From assembly GCA_019359395.1 (NCBI GenBank), contig JAHHHK010000004.1, positions 186,001-250,000 of the forward strand: DNA of 64,000 nucleotides, given 5' to 3'. The position numbers were made by a program, and so were the translations under genes. The notes beneath the pieces were generated by a model. It searched no databases. It saw nothing but the letters and a program-made list of their open reading frames with translations, and had not been told where the DNA came from. Position 1 is the first letter of the stretch, and each line of letters begins with the position of its first letter. The stretch is from Komarekiella atlantica HA4396-MV6 (GTDB lineage Bacteria > Cyanobacteriota > Cyanobacteriia > Cyanobacteriales > Nostocaceae). Positions 36,263 to 45,677 of this stretch are shown here, piece by piece.

Positions 36263-37618
36263 CTAATCACCACCACCGGTAAAGAATTCAAAGAAGCGGA
36301 TAAAGCTCTGAATATTGAAGAATGGTTGAGTAATTGTACTGATGGCATTAGTAATTTTAGCGATGAGGTTCCGACCAACAACAATAACATCATTATCTTG
36401 AAGCGGCACGTTTTGAGACGCATCACCTCCAAGAGCTTTTTTAGCATCAAGTTTCTGGGTGACAGCTTTGCCTCGTTCAGGATCGAAGCGCACCAAGGCA
36501 ATTTCCCGGAGGTTAGCTGTATCGAGATTTATTCCTCCTAAAGCATCTACAAACGTACTACCATTAGGCAGTGCTTGAGTGGCAATTCCTCCCGCAGCAT
36601 AATTTAAAACTCGGACTCTAATCTGCGGTACGGCTAAGGATGAACGTGCTACCAAATTGCGATCATAACCATCATCATTCCCAACTTCACGACGTGGCAC
36701 GCTTACCGCATCGCCATCTTGCAGACGTAAATTGGGTACTGAGCCACCATTTTGCAAGGCTGCATACAAGTCAATAGTTTGTGAAACTACAGAACCATCC
36801 ATCAACTTCCGACGTACTTGTACTTGCCGCAGGTCTGCGGTCAAGGTTGAACCACCAGCTATTAATAGGGCATCAGCAACACGAGGTGTTCCCGAATTAA
36901 TAGGATAAATTCCTGGTCTAAATACTTCCCCGCTAATGGTGACTTGAACTGGTCGCGTCCCTGTCAAAGATACTACCACAATCGGATCAACGAAAATGCG
37001 ACTTAAGCCTAAGCGAATTTTTTCTTGAGCTTCTTCTAAACTCAAGCCTTGTAAGGACACAATTCCTACTTGCGGCACTACAATGTTACCTTCTGGACTA
37101 ATTGCGGCTTGAAAACTAAAGTCTGGACGCTGCCCTGCTAGTGATAAAACTATGATTGGATCAACTACATAACGATTTAAGCCAGAGCGGATTTTTGCTT
37201 GTGCTTGTTCTAAAGTTAAACCTTGTAAGGACACGGTTCCTAGTAGCGGCACCACAATGTTGCCTTCTGGATTAATAGCAGCTTGAAAACTCAAATCAGG
37301 AAAGCGCTGAACTGCAACGCTAATTAAATCTCCTATTCCTAAACGGTAGGGCCCTGGAGGACGCTGAAGTGCAACGCCAATTACATCCCCCGGCCCTAAG
37401 AGATAACGGCTAAGTTGTGGGGAAACTTCGTCATTTACCCCTGGTGGTAAAACTTCAACACCTAGCGGGGGTGAAGGGGGTTGCCCTGGCGATTGTCCTT
37501 GAGATGGCAAGGGCTGAGCAACAACAAGTTGGATGGGTGTTGTTAAAACGCTTGCCTGAAAGCTGACAAAACACAGAGCGCTGAATGCACGCATATGAGA
37601 ACTGAGAGCTATAAACAT
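36263..37618 (-). CDS. Wza-like polysaccharide export protein with duplicated PES domain
   Basis: This 451-residue exported protein has a signal peptide and then a polysaccharide export (PES) domain that is duplicated: the block NPEGNIVVPLLGTVSLQGL recurs 63 residues later as SPEGNIVVPQVGIVSLQGL. SLBB-type domains follow (VTISGEVFRPGIYPI; IRVLNYAAGG). It should form an outer-membrane export ring for exopolysaccharide. The usual lipobox is not obvious. The gene lies 195 bp upstream of wzc on the same strand and just downstream of the exosortase-associated gene. Confidence 0.9.
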   Translation of the reverse strand: MFIALSSHMRAFSALCFVSFQASVLTTPIQLVVAQPLPSQGQSPGQPPSPPLGVEVLPPGVNDEVSPQLSRYLLGPGDVIGVALQRPPGPYRLGIGDLISVAVQRFPDLSFQAAINPEGNIVVPLLGTVSLQGLTLEQAQAKIRSGLNRYVVDPIIVLSLAGQRPDFSFQAAISPEGNIVVPQVGIVSLQGLSLEEAQEKIRLGLSRIFVDPIVVVSLTGTRPVQVTISGEVFRPGIYPINSGTPRVADALLIAGGSTLTADLRQVQVRRKLMDGSVVSQTIDLYAALQNGGSVPNLRLQDGDAVSVPRREVGNDDGYDRNLVARSSLAVPQIRVRVLNYAAGGIATQALPNGSTFVDALGGINLDTANLREIALVRFDPERGKAVTQKLDAKKALGGDASQNVPLQDNDVIVVGRNLIAKITNAISTITQPFFNIQSFIRFFEFFTGGGD

Positions 37619-37877
37619 CGGTGCAGTAATGCTGTAAGAATCGGTTGCGCCGAGTCGTTATTCTACTCTGTAAATACCCACAATGTCTCTTTTCTCTGCA
37701 AGTATTTACAAGAAAAAGGATGAATAGTAAAGCGTCAAGACGAAAAATTTGCGAAATTTCGCTTATTGAATCATGTTTTTGACTTCATCCTCGATCTTAA
37801 GTTTTAGCCTGTAGGGAATGTTTGCGATTGTAAGAATACTTGATTTAATATCTGCACAAGCACAGCCATAACTTACT

Positions 37878-38597
37878 TTACAAAGCATCTGCCATTAATA
37901 CAGCTTGCACTGTTTCCCCAAGTGACTGGGCTAGAGACCACGATTTTTCTACCTGCCCTAAAGGCTCCATTGGAATGATAATACTCACGCCCACCCAAGG
38001 AGTACGTTTCTTATGCCACTGTGCCCATTGATCTGCCAAGAACCAGTGTAAAGGTGATGGATTGCCACCTTCTGGCAAAGCGTACCATTGCAAAACAGCA
38101 AAGGTTTGCTGTGGTGTAGAGGCACGAAAGAACCTAGCTTCTACTTTTGCGGTATTGGATTCCAACTTTCGAGGCTGTTTCACAGTAAATTCAGCAGAGC
38201 GATATTGAGCGATATCCCACTTTCTCCAGCGCGATCTTCCCCAACCATTAAGCTCTGTCCACTCCACCTCAGGTTGATCCATAGGGCCATTTTGCGGCAA
38301 CAAAAGCAGGATAGCCTGGGATTCAGACCCGTTTTTTTTAATTACCTGCAAAGACCATTTTCGTTCGCCAATTTGTTGTTCGGCTTGTTCAATAGTTTGC
38401 CACCCAGGAAGAGTTAACCCATTCTTACGTATGTGTTTTAATTCATTAAGGCTCGTAATAGGTGGCGGCTGTTTCCATTGCCAGCGTCCTGTGAGATATC
38501 CGGGAATCCCTCCCATCGCTAATAGTAGCAGCAATAACAAAAGTGCTACTACCTGACTTAATTGGTTTTCCTTGAAAAACTTGAATAAGGAAATCAT
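37878..38597 (-). CDS. Cyanoexosortase A system-associated protein
   Basis: This 239-residue protein has one N-terminal membrane segment (VVALLLLLLLLAMGGIPGYL) followed by a periplasmic domain with Trp-rich motifs (GWQTIEQAEQQIG, ARFFRASTPQQTFAVLQWY). It follows the exosortase gene directly. Such EpsI-like partners sit next to exosortases and are thought to assist sorting or exopolysaccharide assembly; biochemical function is not established. I chose the ATG at 38597; a TTG five codons upstream is unsupported. Confidence 0.78.
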   Translation of the reverse strand: MISLFKFFKENQLSQVVALLLLLLLLAMGGIPGYLTGRWQWKQPPPITSLNELKHIRKNGLTLPGWQTIEQAEQQIGERKWSLQVIKKNGSESQAILLLLPQNGPMDQPEVEWTELNGWGRSRWRKWDIAQYRSAEFTVKQPRKLESNTAKVEARFFRASTPQQTFAVLQWYALPEGGNPSPLHWFLADQWAQWHKKRTPWVGVSIIIPMEPLGQVEKSWSLAQSLGETVQAVLMADAL

Positions 38598-38741
38598 CAG
38601 TAAAATCTGCAATACTTAGGCAAAATTTTACTTTATAAAAGAACACCATGAGTTCAGTAATATTGACAATGTACCTTGATCTTAATTATTTTGGCAAAGG
38701 AGTCAGAAATAACATTGTAACCCCTGGCTTGTGACTTCCTT

Positions 38742-39635
38742 TTAACTTTCCTCTTGTTGCTGAGTTTCTGGAGATGCTGAAAAATAGCTATTAATCCGAT
38801 TTAGCAAAGGCACTAACAAAAGCAGCATACAAGCAGAGTATAAGTCTCCGCCCCAACCCTCATGTAGCCATTGAAAAGCTGCTTCCTGACCTGTGCCGTG
38901 AAAGAAGGTAAGTAAAGTGTTACGAACAATATTGGCAATAATGCTAATGATGACAGCAATAGATAAAAACCAAATAGTTGTGCGACGTGAAGACAAAGCA
39001 CCCGTCCAATAAAGCAGCATCAAGCAGACATAGAGAGTAGTAAACAACATTTTCAGTCCAGCACAGTAGGGGGCAACTTCTACAATTCTTCCTCCTACGT
39101 ATAAGTTTATTTCGTCAACGGTCACTTCCATACCAAACTGATTCAGTATGAAGCCCGCTGTGCCAGCGATGAAGCTTTGCAGAGGCAAGGTATAGGGTGC
39201 AATGAGGTAGGGTATTGCTGTCGGGGTTGCCAGAAATACTAACAACAGGGGAAATCCTTGCGATCGCAAACCTGGTATTCCCTTAAACCATAAACACAAT
39301 CCTGTCAGTATAACAGGCAAAGAAAGGTTAACCCACTCTGTAACACCACTCAGATAAAAAACTCCCCCGATCAACAAGAATACAGCGCCCAATGGATGGG
39401 TAATATCTGGTAATCGTCTCCACTGTTTCCGGTTCAACCAGCCCAGGTAAGCAGCAAATGGCAAACCAATAATACCGTGGCTGAAATATTCGTGCTCTGT
39501 ACTAATATTTTTGTGCAGCCAACCATCTAACCAATGTAGTAATACAGGAGCGTAAAGCAGCACCAAAACGCCTAAAATAGCCAGGCTGAAAATGGCTGGG
39601 GCGTTTCTATTTTTTACCTGTTGCTGGAATGTCAT
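38742..39635 (-). CDS. crtA: Cyanoexosortase A
   Basis: This 297-residue protein has about eight membrane segments and the exosortase catalytic set: Cys in VAPYCAGLKML, Arg in NIVRNTLLTFF and His in WLHEGWGGD. Exosortases cut proteins at a C-terminal PEP-CTERM signal and transfer them to a new anchor, usually exopolysaccharide-linked. The neighbours (Wza, Wzc, its partner gene and DegT) fit. Start is ATG at 39635; the frame extends upstream only to a TTG. The symbol crtA follows cyanoexosortase nomenclature and is unrelated to the carotenoid gene of that name. Confidence 0.85.
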   Translation of the reverse strand: MTFQQQVKNRNAPAIFSLAILGVLVLLYAPVLLHWLDGWLHKNISTEHEYFSHGIIGLPFAAYLGWLNRKQWRRLPDITHPLGAVFLLIGGVFYLSGVTEWVNLSLPVILTGLCLWFKGIPGLRSQGFPLLLVFLATPTAIPYLIAPYTLPLQSFIAGTAGFILNQFGMEVTVDEINLYVGGRIVEVAPYCAGLKMLFTTLYVCLMLLYWTGALSSRRTTIWFLSIAVIISIIANIVRNTLLTFFHGTGQEAAFQWLHEGWGGDLYSACMLLLLVPLLNRINSYFSASPETQQQEES

Positions 39636-39692
39636 GATTTTAAGCAATTCAAGATTAAAAATTAACAACTCAAAAACTGTTAGCTGACGCAA

Positions 39693-40008
39693 TGTCTAGC
39701 TTGAAAAGTGACGCTCCTCTGTTACAAAATTCAAAATCTCCTGCAAAGACGCTACGCGGTAAGCGTTCGCGTTGGCGTAGCGTCAAAGTAGAGAAGCCAT
39801 ACCCAAAGGGCTTTATGGCCGAAACCGCAACTCTAACTTTGTGCTTTCGACGCAAGCGCAATTGTTCTCACTGGCTCGACTTTTCGCTACGACGGGCTAC
39901 GCCTACGCAAAGTGTGCATTAATATCCAACCATGCTTAGAGAATGCATGGGAGATGTTTCTTTGATAAACCCCTGATCAACTTAAGTGAGCTAATATCAA
40001 TCTGCGAT
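39693..40008. repeat. Block of dispersed GCGTAGCG-type repeats
   Basis: The 316 bp between the exosortase and DegT genes is made largely of repeat words: gctacgcggtaagcgttcgc, ttggcgtagcgtcaaagtag, gccatacccaaagggctt and cgctacgacgggctacgcct. The same words occur at 19441 and 58680-58740. No gene is apparent; a 76-codon frame here is repeat-derived. Confidence 0.75.
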
Positions 40009-41199
40009 TTATGCTGCTATGGTGCCAACGACAGCAGGAGATGGATCTGAATAAGAACCTGTTGAAACTACATCAGCAATTACTGCTACAACTTCTTTGA
40101 CTTGGCTGCTACTCAAACCAGGATACATTGGTAAGGATAATATTTGCTTTGACAGCTTTTCTGCTTGAGGGAAGTCTCCTTGCTGATAGCCTAAGCTGGT
40201 AAATGCTGGCTGGAGATGACAGGGAATTGGGTAGTGAATGCCAGTTTGAATTCCTGCTGCTGTTAGTTTTTCTTGAAGTTGCTGGCGTTCTGTGGGGCAA
40301 GTTTCGTCAACTTTGATGACATAAAGATGATAAACATGTCCTGTACCACTTTGGTTTTGTAGCGGGATAATGCCAGAATTTGCTAAGGCTGCTAGTTCCA
40401 TATCGTACTGCTGGGCGATAGTCAGGCGATCGCGATTCCACTGTGGCAGATATGGTAGTTTTTGGTGCAAGACAGCCGCTTGTAAGGTATCCAAGCGACT
40501 ATTCGTACCTGATTCAGTATGAAAATACTTTTGTGACGCACCATAATTCCGTAAGCGCACCATCTTTTGGGCTACATCGGAATCTCGCGTCAACAACATC
40601 CCTCCATCCCCAAATGCACCTAAATTCTTGCTGGGATAGAAGCTAAATGCTGCTGCTACTCCTACTGAACCAGCGTGAAATCCTTCTCTTTGCGCTAGAT
40701 GTGCCTGTGCTGCATCTTCAAAAACTAGCAGTTTATAGGTATCGGCAAAGTCTAATAGCTGCCGTGGTGATACCATCTGACCATAGAGATGTACAGGAAT
40801 AATTGCTTTGGTCTGTGGTGTAATTGACTTTATGGCTGCTTCTAAATCAATTAAAGCTGTTTGGGGATCGCAATCTACAAGAACAGGCGTGGCGCCAGCA
40901 CGTAGCACGCCAATCAAAGTTGCTATGAAGGTGTTGGCTGGTAAAATCACCTCATCGCCAGTTCCAATGTTACACGCTTGCAATCCGAGAGCGATCGCAT
41001 CGGTTCCTGATGCAACACCAACTCCATATTCTGTTCCAGATGCGGCTGCAAAGGCTGCTTCAAAATCTGATAGTGCTTGCCCTAAAATAAAATCTCCCTG
41101 TTCTAGCACAACCTGAATTACCTGTTGTAGTTGCGTTTGAATCGGTTGATGTTGTAACTTAAGGTCTACAAAAGGAATTCTAATAGTCATTTTATTCAT
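40009..41199 (-). CDS. DegT/DnrJ/EryC1/StrS-family sugar aminotransferase
   Basis: This 396-residue PLP enzyme carries the family marks: VASGTDAIALGLQA at the cofactor phosphate site, VFEDAAQAHLAQ with the Asp contacting the pyridine ring, and the Schiff-base Lys in SFYPSKNLGAFGDGGMLLT. Such enzymes aminate nucleotide-activated keto sugars (usually dTDP- or UDP-linked). It is likely to supply an amino sugar for the exopolysaccharide made by the adjacent cluster. The C-terminus is extended by a short Ala/Ser/Thr tail. An AGGA-type box precedes the ATG at 41199. First gene of the leftward cluster. Confidence 0.9.
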   Translation of the reverse strand: MNKMTIRIPFVDLKLQHQPIQTQLQQVIQVVLEQGDFILGQALSDFEAAFAAASGTEYGVGVASGTDAIALGLQACNIGTGDEVILPANTFIATLIGVLRAGATPVLVDCDPQTALIDLEAAIKSITPQTKAIIPVHLYGQMVSPRQLLDFADTYKLLVFEDAAQAHLAQREGFHAGSVGVAAAFSFYPSKNLGAFGDGGMLLTRDSDVAQKMVRLRNYGASQKYFHTESGTNSRLDTLQAAVLHQKLPYLPQWNRDRLTIAQQYDMELAALANSGIIPLQNQSGTGHVYHLYVIKVDETCPTERQQLQEKLTAAGIQTGIHYPIPCHLQPAFTSLGYQQGDFPQAEKLSKQILSLPMYPGLSSSQVKEVVAVIADVVSTGSYSDPSPAVVGTIAA

Positions 41200-41979
41200 A
41201 ACTACTTGTCCTCAAAATTCAAATATTAAAATTTTGCTTAATCAAAGCTAGTCTATTTTTAGTTAACCGTAAATATCAGAATAAATATATTTACTAAAAA
41301 TTGTGTGATTTTTGATAAATATGATGTATTTAAAAAACTTGCATTTATATTGCTATTTTTTTAATTATTTTCTTATAAAAATTTTATATATTATTTACTT
41401 CATATATATTTTGCAAAAACTTAGAAAACATACATAAGTAATATATGATAAAAATTGCTTTTAATAAACGAGAAAAACTTGGCTTATTAATAATTAAAAT
41501 AGAATACAAATCGAAGTTCTTTAACTTACATTGGCGAGTGATATGAGGTATATAAGATTGCCAATAATCAGTGTTAGCTATTTTAAGTAAAAATGGTTAC
41601 ATAAACTTATACCAAAATAGTTATTTTAAGTAAATTTACGTTGAGTGTACAGACAATAATTTTCGCTTCTATGCATAAGAATGACACCCCCTTTGTATTG
41701 TATCCTTAGCGTTATGTTACCCTGGCTGAATCTAAAACTAACGCTGTCTGCTTGCAAAATATCAAGCAATACAGATGACACCAGTGCTGAGTAGAACATT
41801 CAGCACCAGTGGATAAGAACTACTGGAAACTGCATCGCCTGTTTAGGGCTGTGAGTGAAAAATTTTTGTCATGAAGTTGTTTATTAGAGGCGAAATTAGG
41901 GAATGCTTAAAAATAGCAATTGATAACTCAAAAATAGTGGTTATATCAATTACAGTATCGAGCAATTATCAAGGTAGCA
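41200..41979. other. AT-rich divergent promoter region
   Basis: 780 bp between the divergent DegT and kinase-like genes. It is strongly AT-rich with no gene and no strong hairpin. It probably contains the promoters of both directions; I recognise no specific operator. Confidence 0.4.
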
Positions 41980-41985
41980 GTGGCA

Positions 41986-43539
41986 ATGGTAGAGCCTGAA
42001 AACAAATTATTTGCCCTAAAAGATGGTTGGACTTCTCAAGAAACAAGAGAACAACAACGCCTCAAAGCTTTGTCTGAATTAGGTTTACGGCAACCAGAAA
42101 CGATTCCGGTCTTTGAAGAAGCCACTCAAACTGCTGCCCACTTTCTGGAAGCACCAATTTCCATTTTGGGATTTGTAGATCAAGAACGTCACTGGTTCAA
42201 GTCGGCGGTAGGCTTATCCAGGCTGGGATTAATGAATCATTTGGCACAAAGCCGTCAACTTTTACGCCGGGAATCTTTTTGCACACAGGTAGTAGAGAGT
42301 TATCAAATATTTGTAGTTAATGATACGCAAAAGCTTACAGATTCAGTACTTGCTAGCAGTAAGTTGGTGCAAGATTATGGCATTCGTGCTTATTTAGGAG
42401 CGCCACTGATTGATGCTTCGGGAAATTGTTTAGGTGCATTGGCAGTGATGGATTTAGTGCCGCGCAATTTCACAACTCGAGACATTGAGTTTTTACAAAT
42501 CATCGCTCGTTGGAGCATGAGTGAATTTGAGCGTAACCGACTACTGCAAGGAAAACTAGAAACAAGCACTTCTAAGAGTGCTCCCATACTGTCATATAAT
42601 GACGACCAGAATGCTGACCTTAGAATTACTCCACCTACTTTAGATCAAGACTCTGTTTCTACCAAGCAACTGAAACTAGAACTTTTGGAGCAGTTAACTC
42701 AGGAGTTGCGTACACCTTTAACATCTGTGCTAGGTATGGCTAGTGTTTTGGGACGTGAGATTTACGGGCCTTTGACAACTAAGCAGAGAGAATATGTAGA
42801 GATTATCCAACACAGTGGTCGGTACTTACTTTCATTAGTAAACGAAATTACCGAACTTGGGACTCTAGATCAAAACTCAGATGTGCTGAATCTAGCTCCT
42901 GTGGATATTGAAATGCTATGTCAACAAGCTATCAATACTCTAGAAGAAGTGGCTAACCGCCGCGAGCAAGATATTCGCTTATCTATAGAACCGGGACGTA
43001 ATCGCATTTGTCCTTTGGATAAAGACAAGGTGCGGCAAATTCTTTATCACCTAGTTTTTAGCGTGATTCAAATTTCCGCTACAGGTAGTATTGTTCGTAT
43101 TCATGTCTCGTACAAGGAAGATACGCTCCACATTACTATTTGGGTTTCGCATCCCTGGCTAGGAGATGGTATGACTGAGGTCGATCCCTATTTTCGGTTC
43201 AATCCTTTGTCGAGATTGGATCTCTCTGGTGAGACGGTAACTTATAATACTCATTTAGAAGCTCAGGATCAGCCAGATAACTTACCAATAGCAGTAGACA
43301 AGTCAAAAGATTTGAGTGATTCTCACTCAAGTATCATTGCTATAACTTCGGGTATAGACTTAACTAAACCACATGGAAGTCTCTCCCGCGAAAGTTTAGG
43401 TCTGTTGCTTAGCTGTCAGTTAGCAGAACTGCATGGTGGACAAATTTCGATTCAAGGTTCACCAGAATCAGGATATCGCTACGTTCTTTCTTTGCCATTA
43501 CAACTAGCTGCTCCCTCAGAAGCAATTAGTGATGTCTGA
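41986..43539 (+). CDS. GAF-domain histidine-kinase-like protein with degenerate H-box
   Basis: This 517-residue protein has an N-terminal GAF domain (about residues 20-180; PISILGFVDQERHWFKSAVG) and then a dimerisation/phosphotransfer-type helix pair and a kinase-like ATPase segment. The H-box reads TQELRTPLTSV instead of SHELRTPL: the phosphoacceptor His is replaced by Gln (codon 42700-42702). The N-box Asn is also missing (KVRQILYHLVFSVIQIS). Most likely a non-phosphorylating pseudokinase that senses through GAF and works by protein contact. ATG at 41986 is preferred, although a GTG two codons earlier also has a box. IctB is encoded just downstream. Confidence 0.82.
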   Translation: MVEPENKLFALKDGWTSQETREQQRLKALSELGLRQPETIPVFEEATQTAAHFLEAPISILGFVDQERHWFKSAVGLSRLGLMNHLAQSRQLLRRESFCTQVVESYQIFVVNDTQKLTDSVLASSKLVQDYGIRAYLGAPLIDASGNCLGALAVMDLVPRNFTTRDIEFLQIIARWSMSEFERNRLLQGKLETSTSKSAPILSYNDDQNADLRITPPTLDQDSVSTKQLKLELLEQLTQELRTPLTSVLGMASVLGREIYGPLTTKQREYVEIIQHSGRYLLSLVNEITELGTLDQNSDVLNLAPVDIEMLCQQAINTLEEVANRREQDIRLSIEPGRNRICPLDKDKVRQILYHLVFSVIQISATGSIVRIHVSYKEDTLHITIWVSHPWLGDGMTEVDPYFRFNPLSRLDLSGETVTYNTHLEAQDQPDNLPIAVDKSKDLSDSHSSIIAITSGIDLTKPHGSLSRESLGLLLSCQLAELHGGQISIQGSPESGYRYVLSLPLQLAAPSEAISDV

Positions 43540-43733
43540 TGACACCTATAGCTGTCTTCAATTAGTAATTCCTGTAATGCTTTGAGATTATTAGGTAATA
43601 GCTAAGGGCTACTAAAAAGAGCGCTATCACAAATTACCAATTTGCAATCTACATTATTACCTTTTTATAGCTACCCGCATTATGATTAAGTCCAAGTTCT
43701 GTGGTGACATGCTAATTGATCACATCGTTTTTT

Positions 43734-45143
43734 ATGAATTTAGTCTGGCAACGATTCACTTTATCATCTTTACCGATTAAAGAATATCTTGCTACCAGTT
43801 ACCTGCACCGTTCTTTGGTAGGACTGTTGCGTTCCTGGCGGCAAACCAGCGTCTTGATACAGTGGGGAGAAACAATTGCGGCTGCCTTACTCAGCCTGGT
43901 GTATGCCCTTGCACCTTTTGTTTCAAGCACCTTAGTGGGTTTGTTGCTGGTAGCTTGTGTAGGATTTTGGCTTTTATTGACTTTATCTGATGAAGTAACA
44001 CCAGCAAATACCACCTCAGTTACACCCATTCACCTGCTGGTATTGCTCTACTGGGTAATTGCCGTAGTATCAACAGCATTATCACCAGTGAAAAGGGCGG
44101 CACTTAACGATTTGGCAACGTTGACGCTGTATTTACTGCTATTTGCTCTTTGTGCTAGGGTACTGAGGCTGCCTCGCCTGCGATCTTGGTTGATTATCAT
44201 TTACTTACATGTATCGCTCATTGTCAGCGTATATGGACTACGGCAATGGTTTTTTGGAGCCACAGCACTAGCAACTTGGGTTGACCCAGAATCTCCTCTG
44301 TCTAAGACTACAAGAGTCTACAGTTATTTGGGAAATCCTAACTTATTAGCTGGATACCTACTGCCAGCGGTAGTTTTTAGCTTAGTAGCAATTTTTGCAT
44401 GGCAAAGCTGGATTAAAAAAGCCTTAGCATTAACTATGTTTCTTGTCAATACTGCCTGCCTGGTTCTGACTTTTAGTCGTGGCGGCTGGATTGGACTAGT
44501 GGCGGCAGTTGTAAGTGTGATGGCATTGCTAGTCTATTGGAGAAGTATAGAAATGCCTCCTTTTTGGCGTACTTGGTCGTTACCAATTGTCTTGGGAGGT
44601 TTGATTGGGATATTAGTGTTGGCGGTGCTCTTTGTAGAGCCAGTTCGTCTGCGGGTGTTCAGCATTTTTGCCGATCGCAAAGATAGCAGTAATAATTTTC
44701 GCAGGAATGTATGGGATGCTGTCTTTGAGATGATTCGCGATCGCCCGATTATCGGTATTGGCCCTGGACACAACTCTTTTAACAAGATTTATCCCCTTTA
44801 CCAACGTCCTCGTTATACTGCTTTGAGTGCCTATTCGATTTTGTTGGAGGTAGCTGTAGAAACTGGCTTCATTGGTTTAGCCTGCTTTCTCTGGTTAATA
44901 ATCGTTACCTTTAATACAGGATTGATGCAAGTGAGACGATTGCGACAGTTGAGAAGCGTTGAGGGATTTTGGTTGATTGGAGCGATCGCCACTTTGCTGG
45001 GTATGCTGACTCATGGAATGGTAGATACTATCTGGTTTCGTCCTGAAGTCAATACTCTTTGGTGGCTGATGGTTGCTTTAATCGCTAGCTACTGGACACC
45101 TTTAGCTCAAAACCAGACTCAAGAACTAAATTCACCTACCTAA
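43734..45143 (+). CDS. ictB: IctB-family membrane protein (O-antigen ligase fold)
   Basis: This 469-residue protein has about ten to twelve membrane segments and the O-antigen-ligase/Wzy_C region (RVYSYLGNPNLLAGYLLPAV; SRGGWIGLVAAV; PIIGIGPGHNSFNKIYPLYQ). The overall pattern, including the N-terminal WQRFTLSSLPIKEYLATSYL, is that of cyanobacterial IctB, named for a role in inorganic carbon accumulation but structurally a member of the glycan-ligase superfamily. Its true activity is debated; near an exopolysaccharide cluster either role is possible. Start is ATG at 43734. The gene ends at a strong bidirectional terminator. Confidence 0.9.
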   Translation: MNLVWQRFTLSSLPIKEYLATSYLHRSLVGLLRSWRQTSVLIQWGETIAAALLSLVYALAPFVSSTLVGLLLVACVGFWLLLTLSDEVTPANTTSVTPIHLLVLLYWVIAVVSTALSPVKRAALNDLATLTLYLLLFALCARVLRLPRLRSWLIIIYLHVSLIVSVYGLRQWFFGATALATWVDPESPLSKTTRVYSYLGNPNLLAGYLLPAVVFSLVAIFAWQSWIKKALALTMFLVNTACLVLTFSRGGWIGLVAAVVSVMALLVYWRSIEMPPFWRTWSLPIVLGGLIGILVLAVLFVEPVRLRVFSIFADRKDSSNNFRRNVWDAVFEMIRDRPIIGIGPGHNSFNKIYPLYQRPRYTALSAYSILLEVAVETGFIGLACFLWLIIVTFNTGLMQVRRLRQLRSVEGFWLIGAIATLLGMLTHGMVDTIWFRPEVNTLWWLMVALIASYWTPLAQNQTQELNSPT

Positions 45144-45162
45144 TAAGTAGCAATATCAAATA

Positions 45163-45210
45163 AAAAACAGTCAATAGTTCAGTTATTTTTACTAACTATT
45201 GACTGTTTTT
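45163..45210. terminator. Strong bidirectional terminator
   Basis: AAAAACAGTCAATAGTT pairs perfectly with AACTATTGACTGTTTTT. A-run and T-run flank the stem on both sides, fitting termination of the convergent ictB and WGxxGxxG genes. Confidence 0.92.
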
Positions 45211-45224
45211 GAATTTTTAATTGT

Positions 45225-45503
45225 CTAATCCCTGTAGGTAGTAGCCCCAGGGGTATTGGGGTCACGATAACGGGTTGGTTCATCGTCACGCTTTCTACCC
45301 GCTAAACCAGCTAGACCTAATAGACCTATTAATCCCAGCCAACCCCAATCAAAATCATTGCGCTCATAGGTTGTTGTCCTGGGGGCTGTATTGACTCCAG
45401 GGTCAGTAGTTGTCTGGGCTTGTGCAGGTAGAGTTAAGGGCATAATTCCCATACTCAAAGTGAGCACGCCCGCGCCAATAGCTTTGGTGAAATTGCGTTT
45501 CAT
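45225..45503 (-). CDS. WGxxGxxG-anchor protein
   Basis: This 92-residue protein has a signal peptide (KAIGAGVLTLSMGIMPLTLP, cleaved after AQA) and a short Thr-rich linker. Next comes the sorting-like tail WGWLGLIGLLGLAGLAGRKR, followed by a hydrophilic tail of about 22 residues. That tail fits the WGxxGxxG-CTERM anchor pattern: a membrane segment starting with Trp-Gly repeats, ended by basic residues. It probably sits in the cell envelope with a short exposed region. A GAGGAA box precedes the ATG. The sorting enzyme is unknown; exosortase and rhomboid genes elsewhere in the window are candidates only. Confidence 0.85.
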   Translation of the reverse strand: MKRNFTKAIGAGVLTLSMGIMPLTLPAQAQTTTDPGVNTAPRTTTYERNDFDWGWLGLIGLLGLAGLAGRKRDDEPTRYRDPNTPGATTYRD

Positions 45504-45677
45504 CGTGAAAGTTCCTCATGCCATCCGAAGTTATTCACAACTGTATCGAGTTTAAAAGTTAGTAAAATCAATCTGTGGCTATAAACTGGGCATTTTGTCA
45601 ACTCACGCTGAGGACATACAACATGCTTGCTACTGCAATCCGTTTCTCACCCTAGTGTAGTATGGCAACACTGATAC

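Noticed and set aside
36248-36541. A 97-codon plus-strand open frame over the end of wza
   Set aside because: Antisense to a well-recognised export protein; no independent support.
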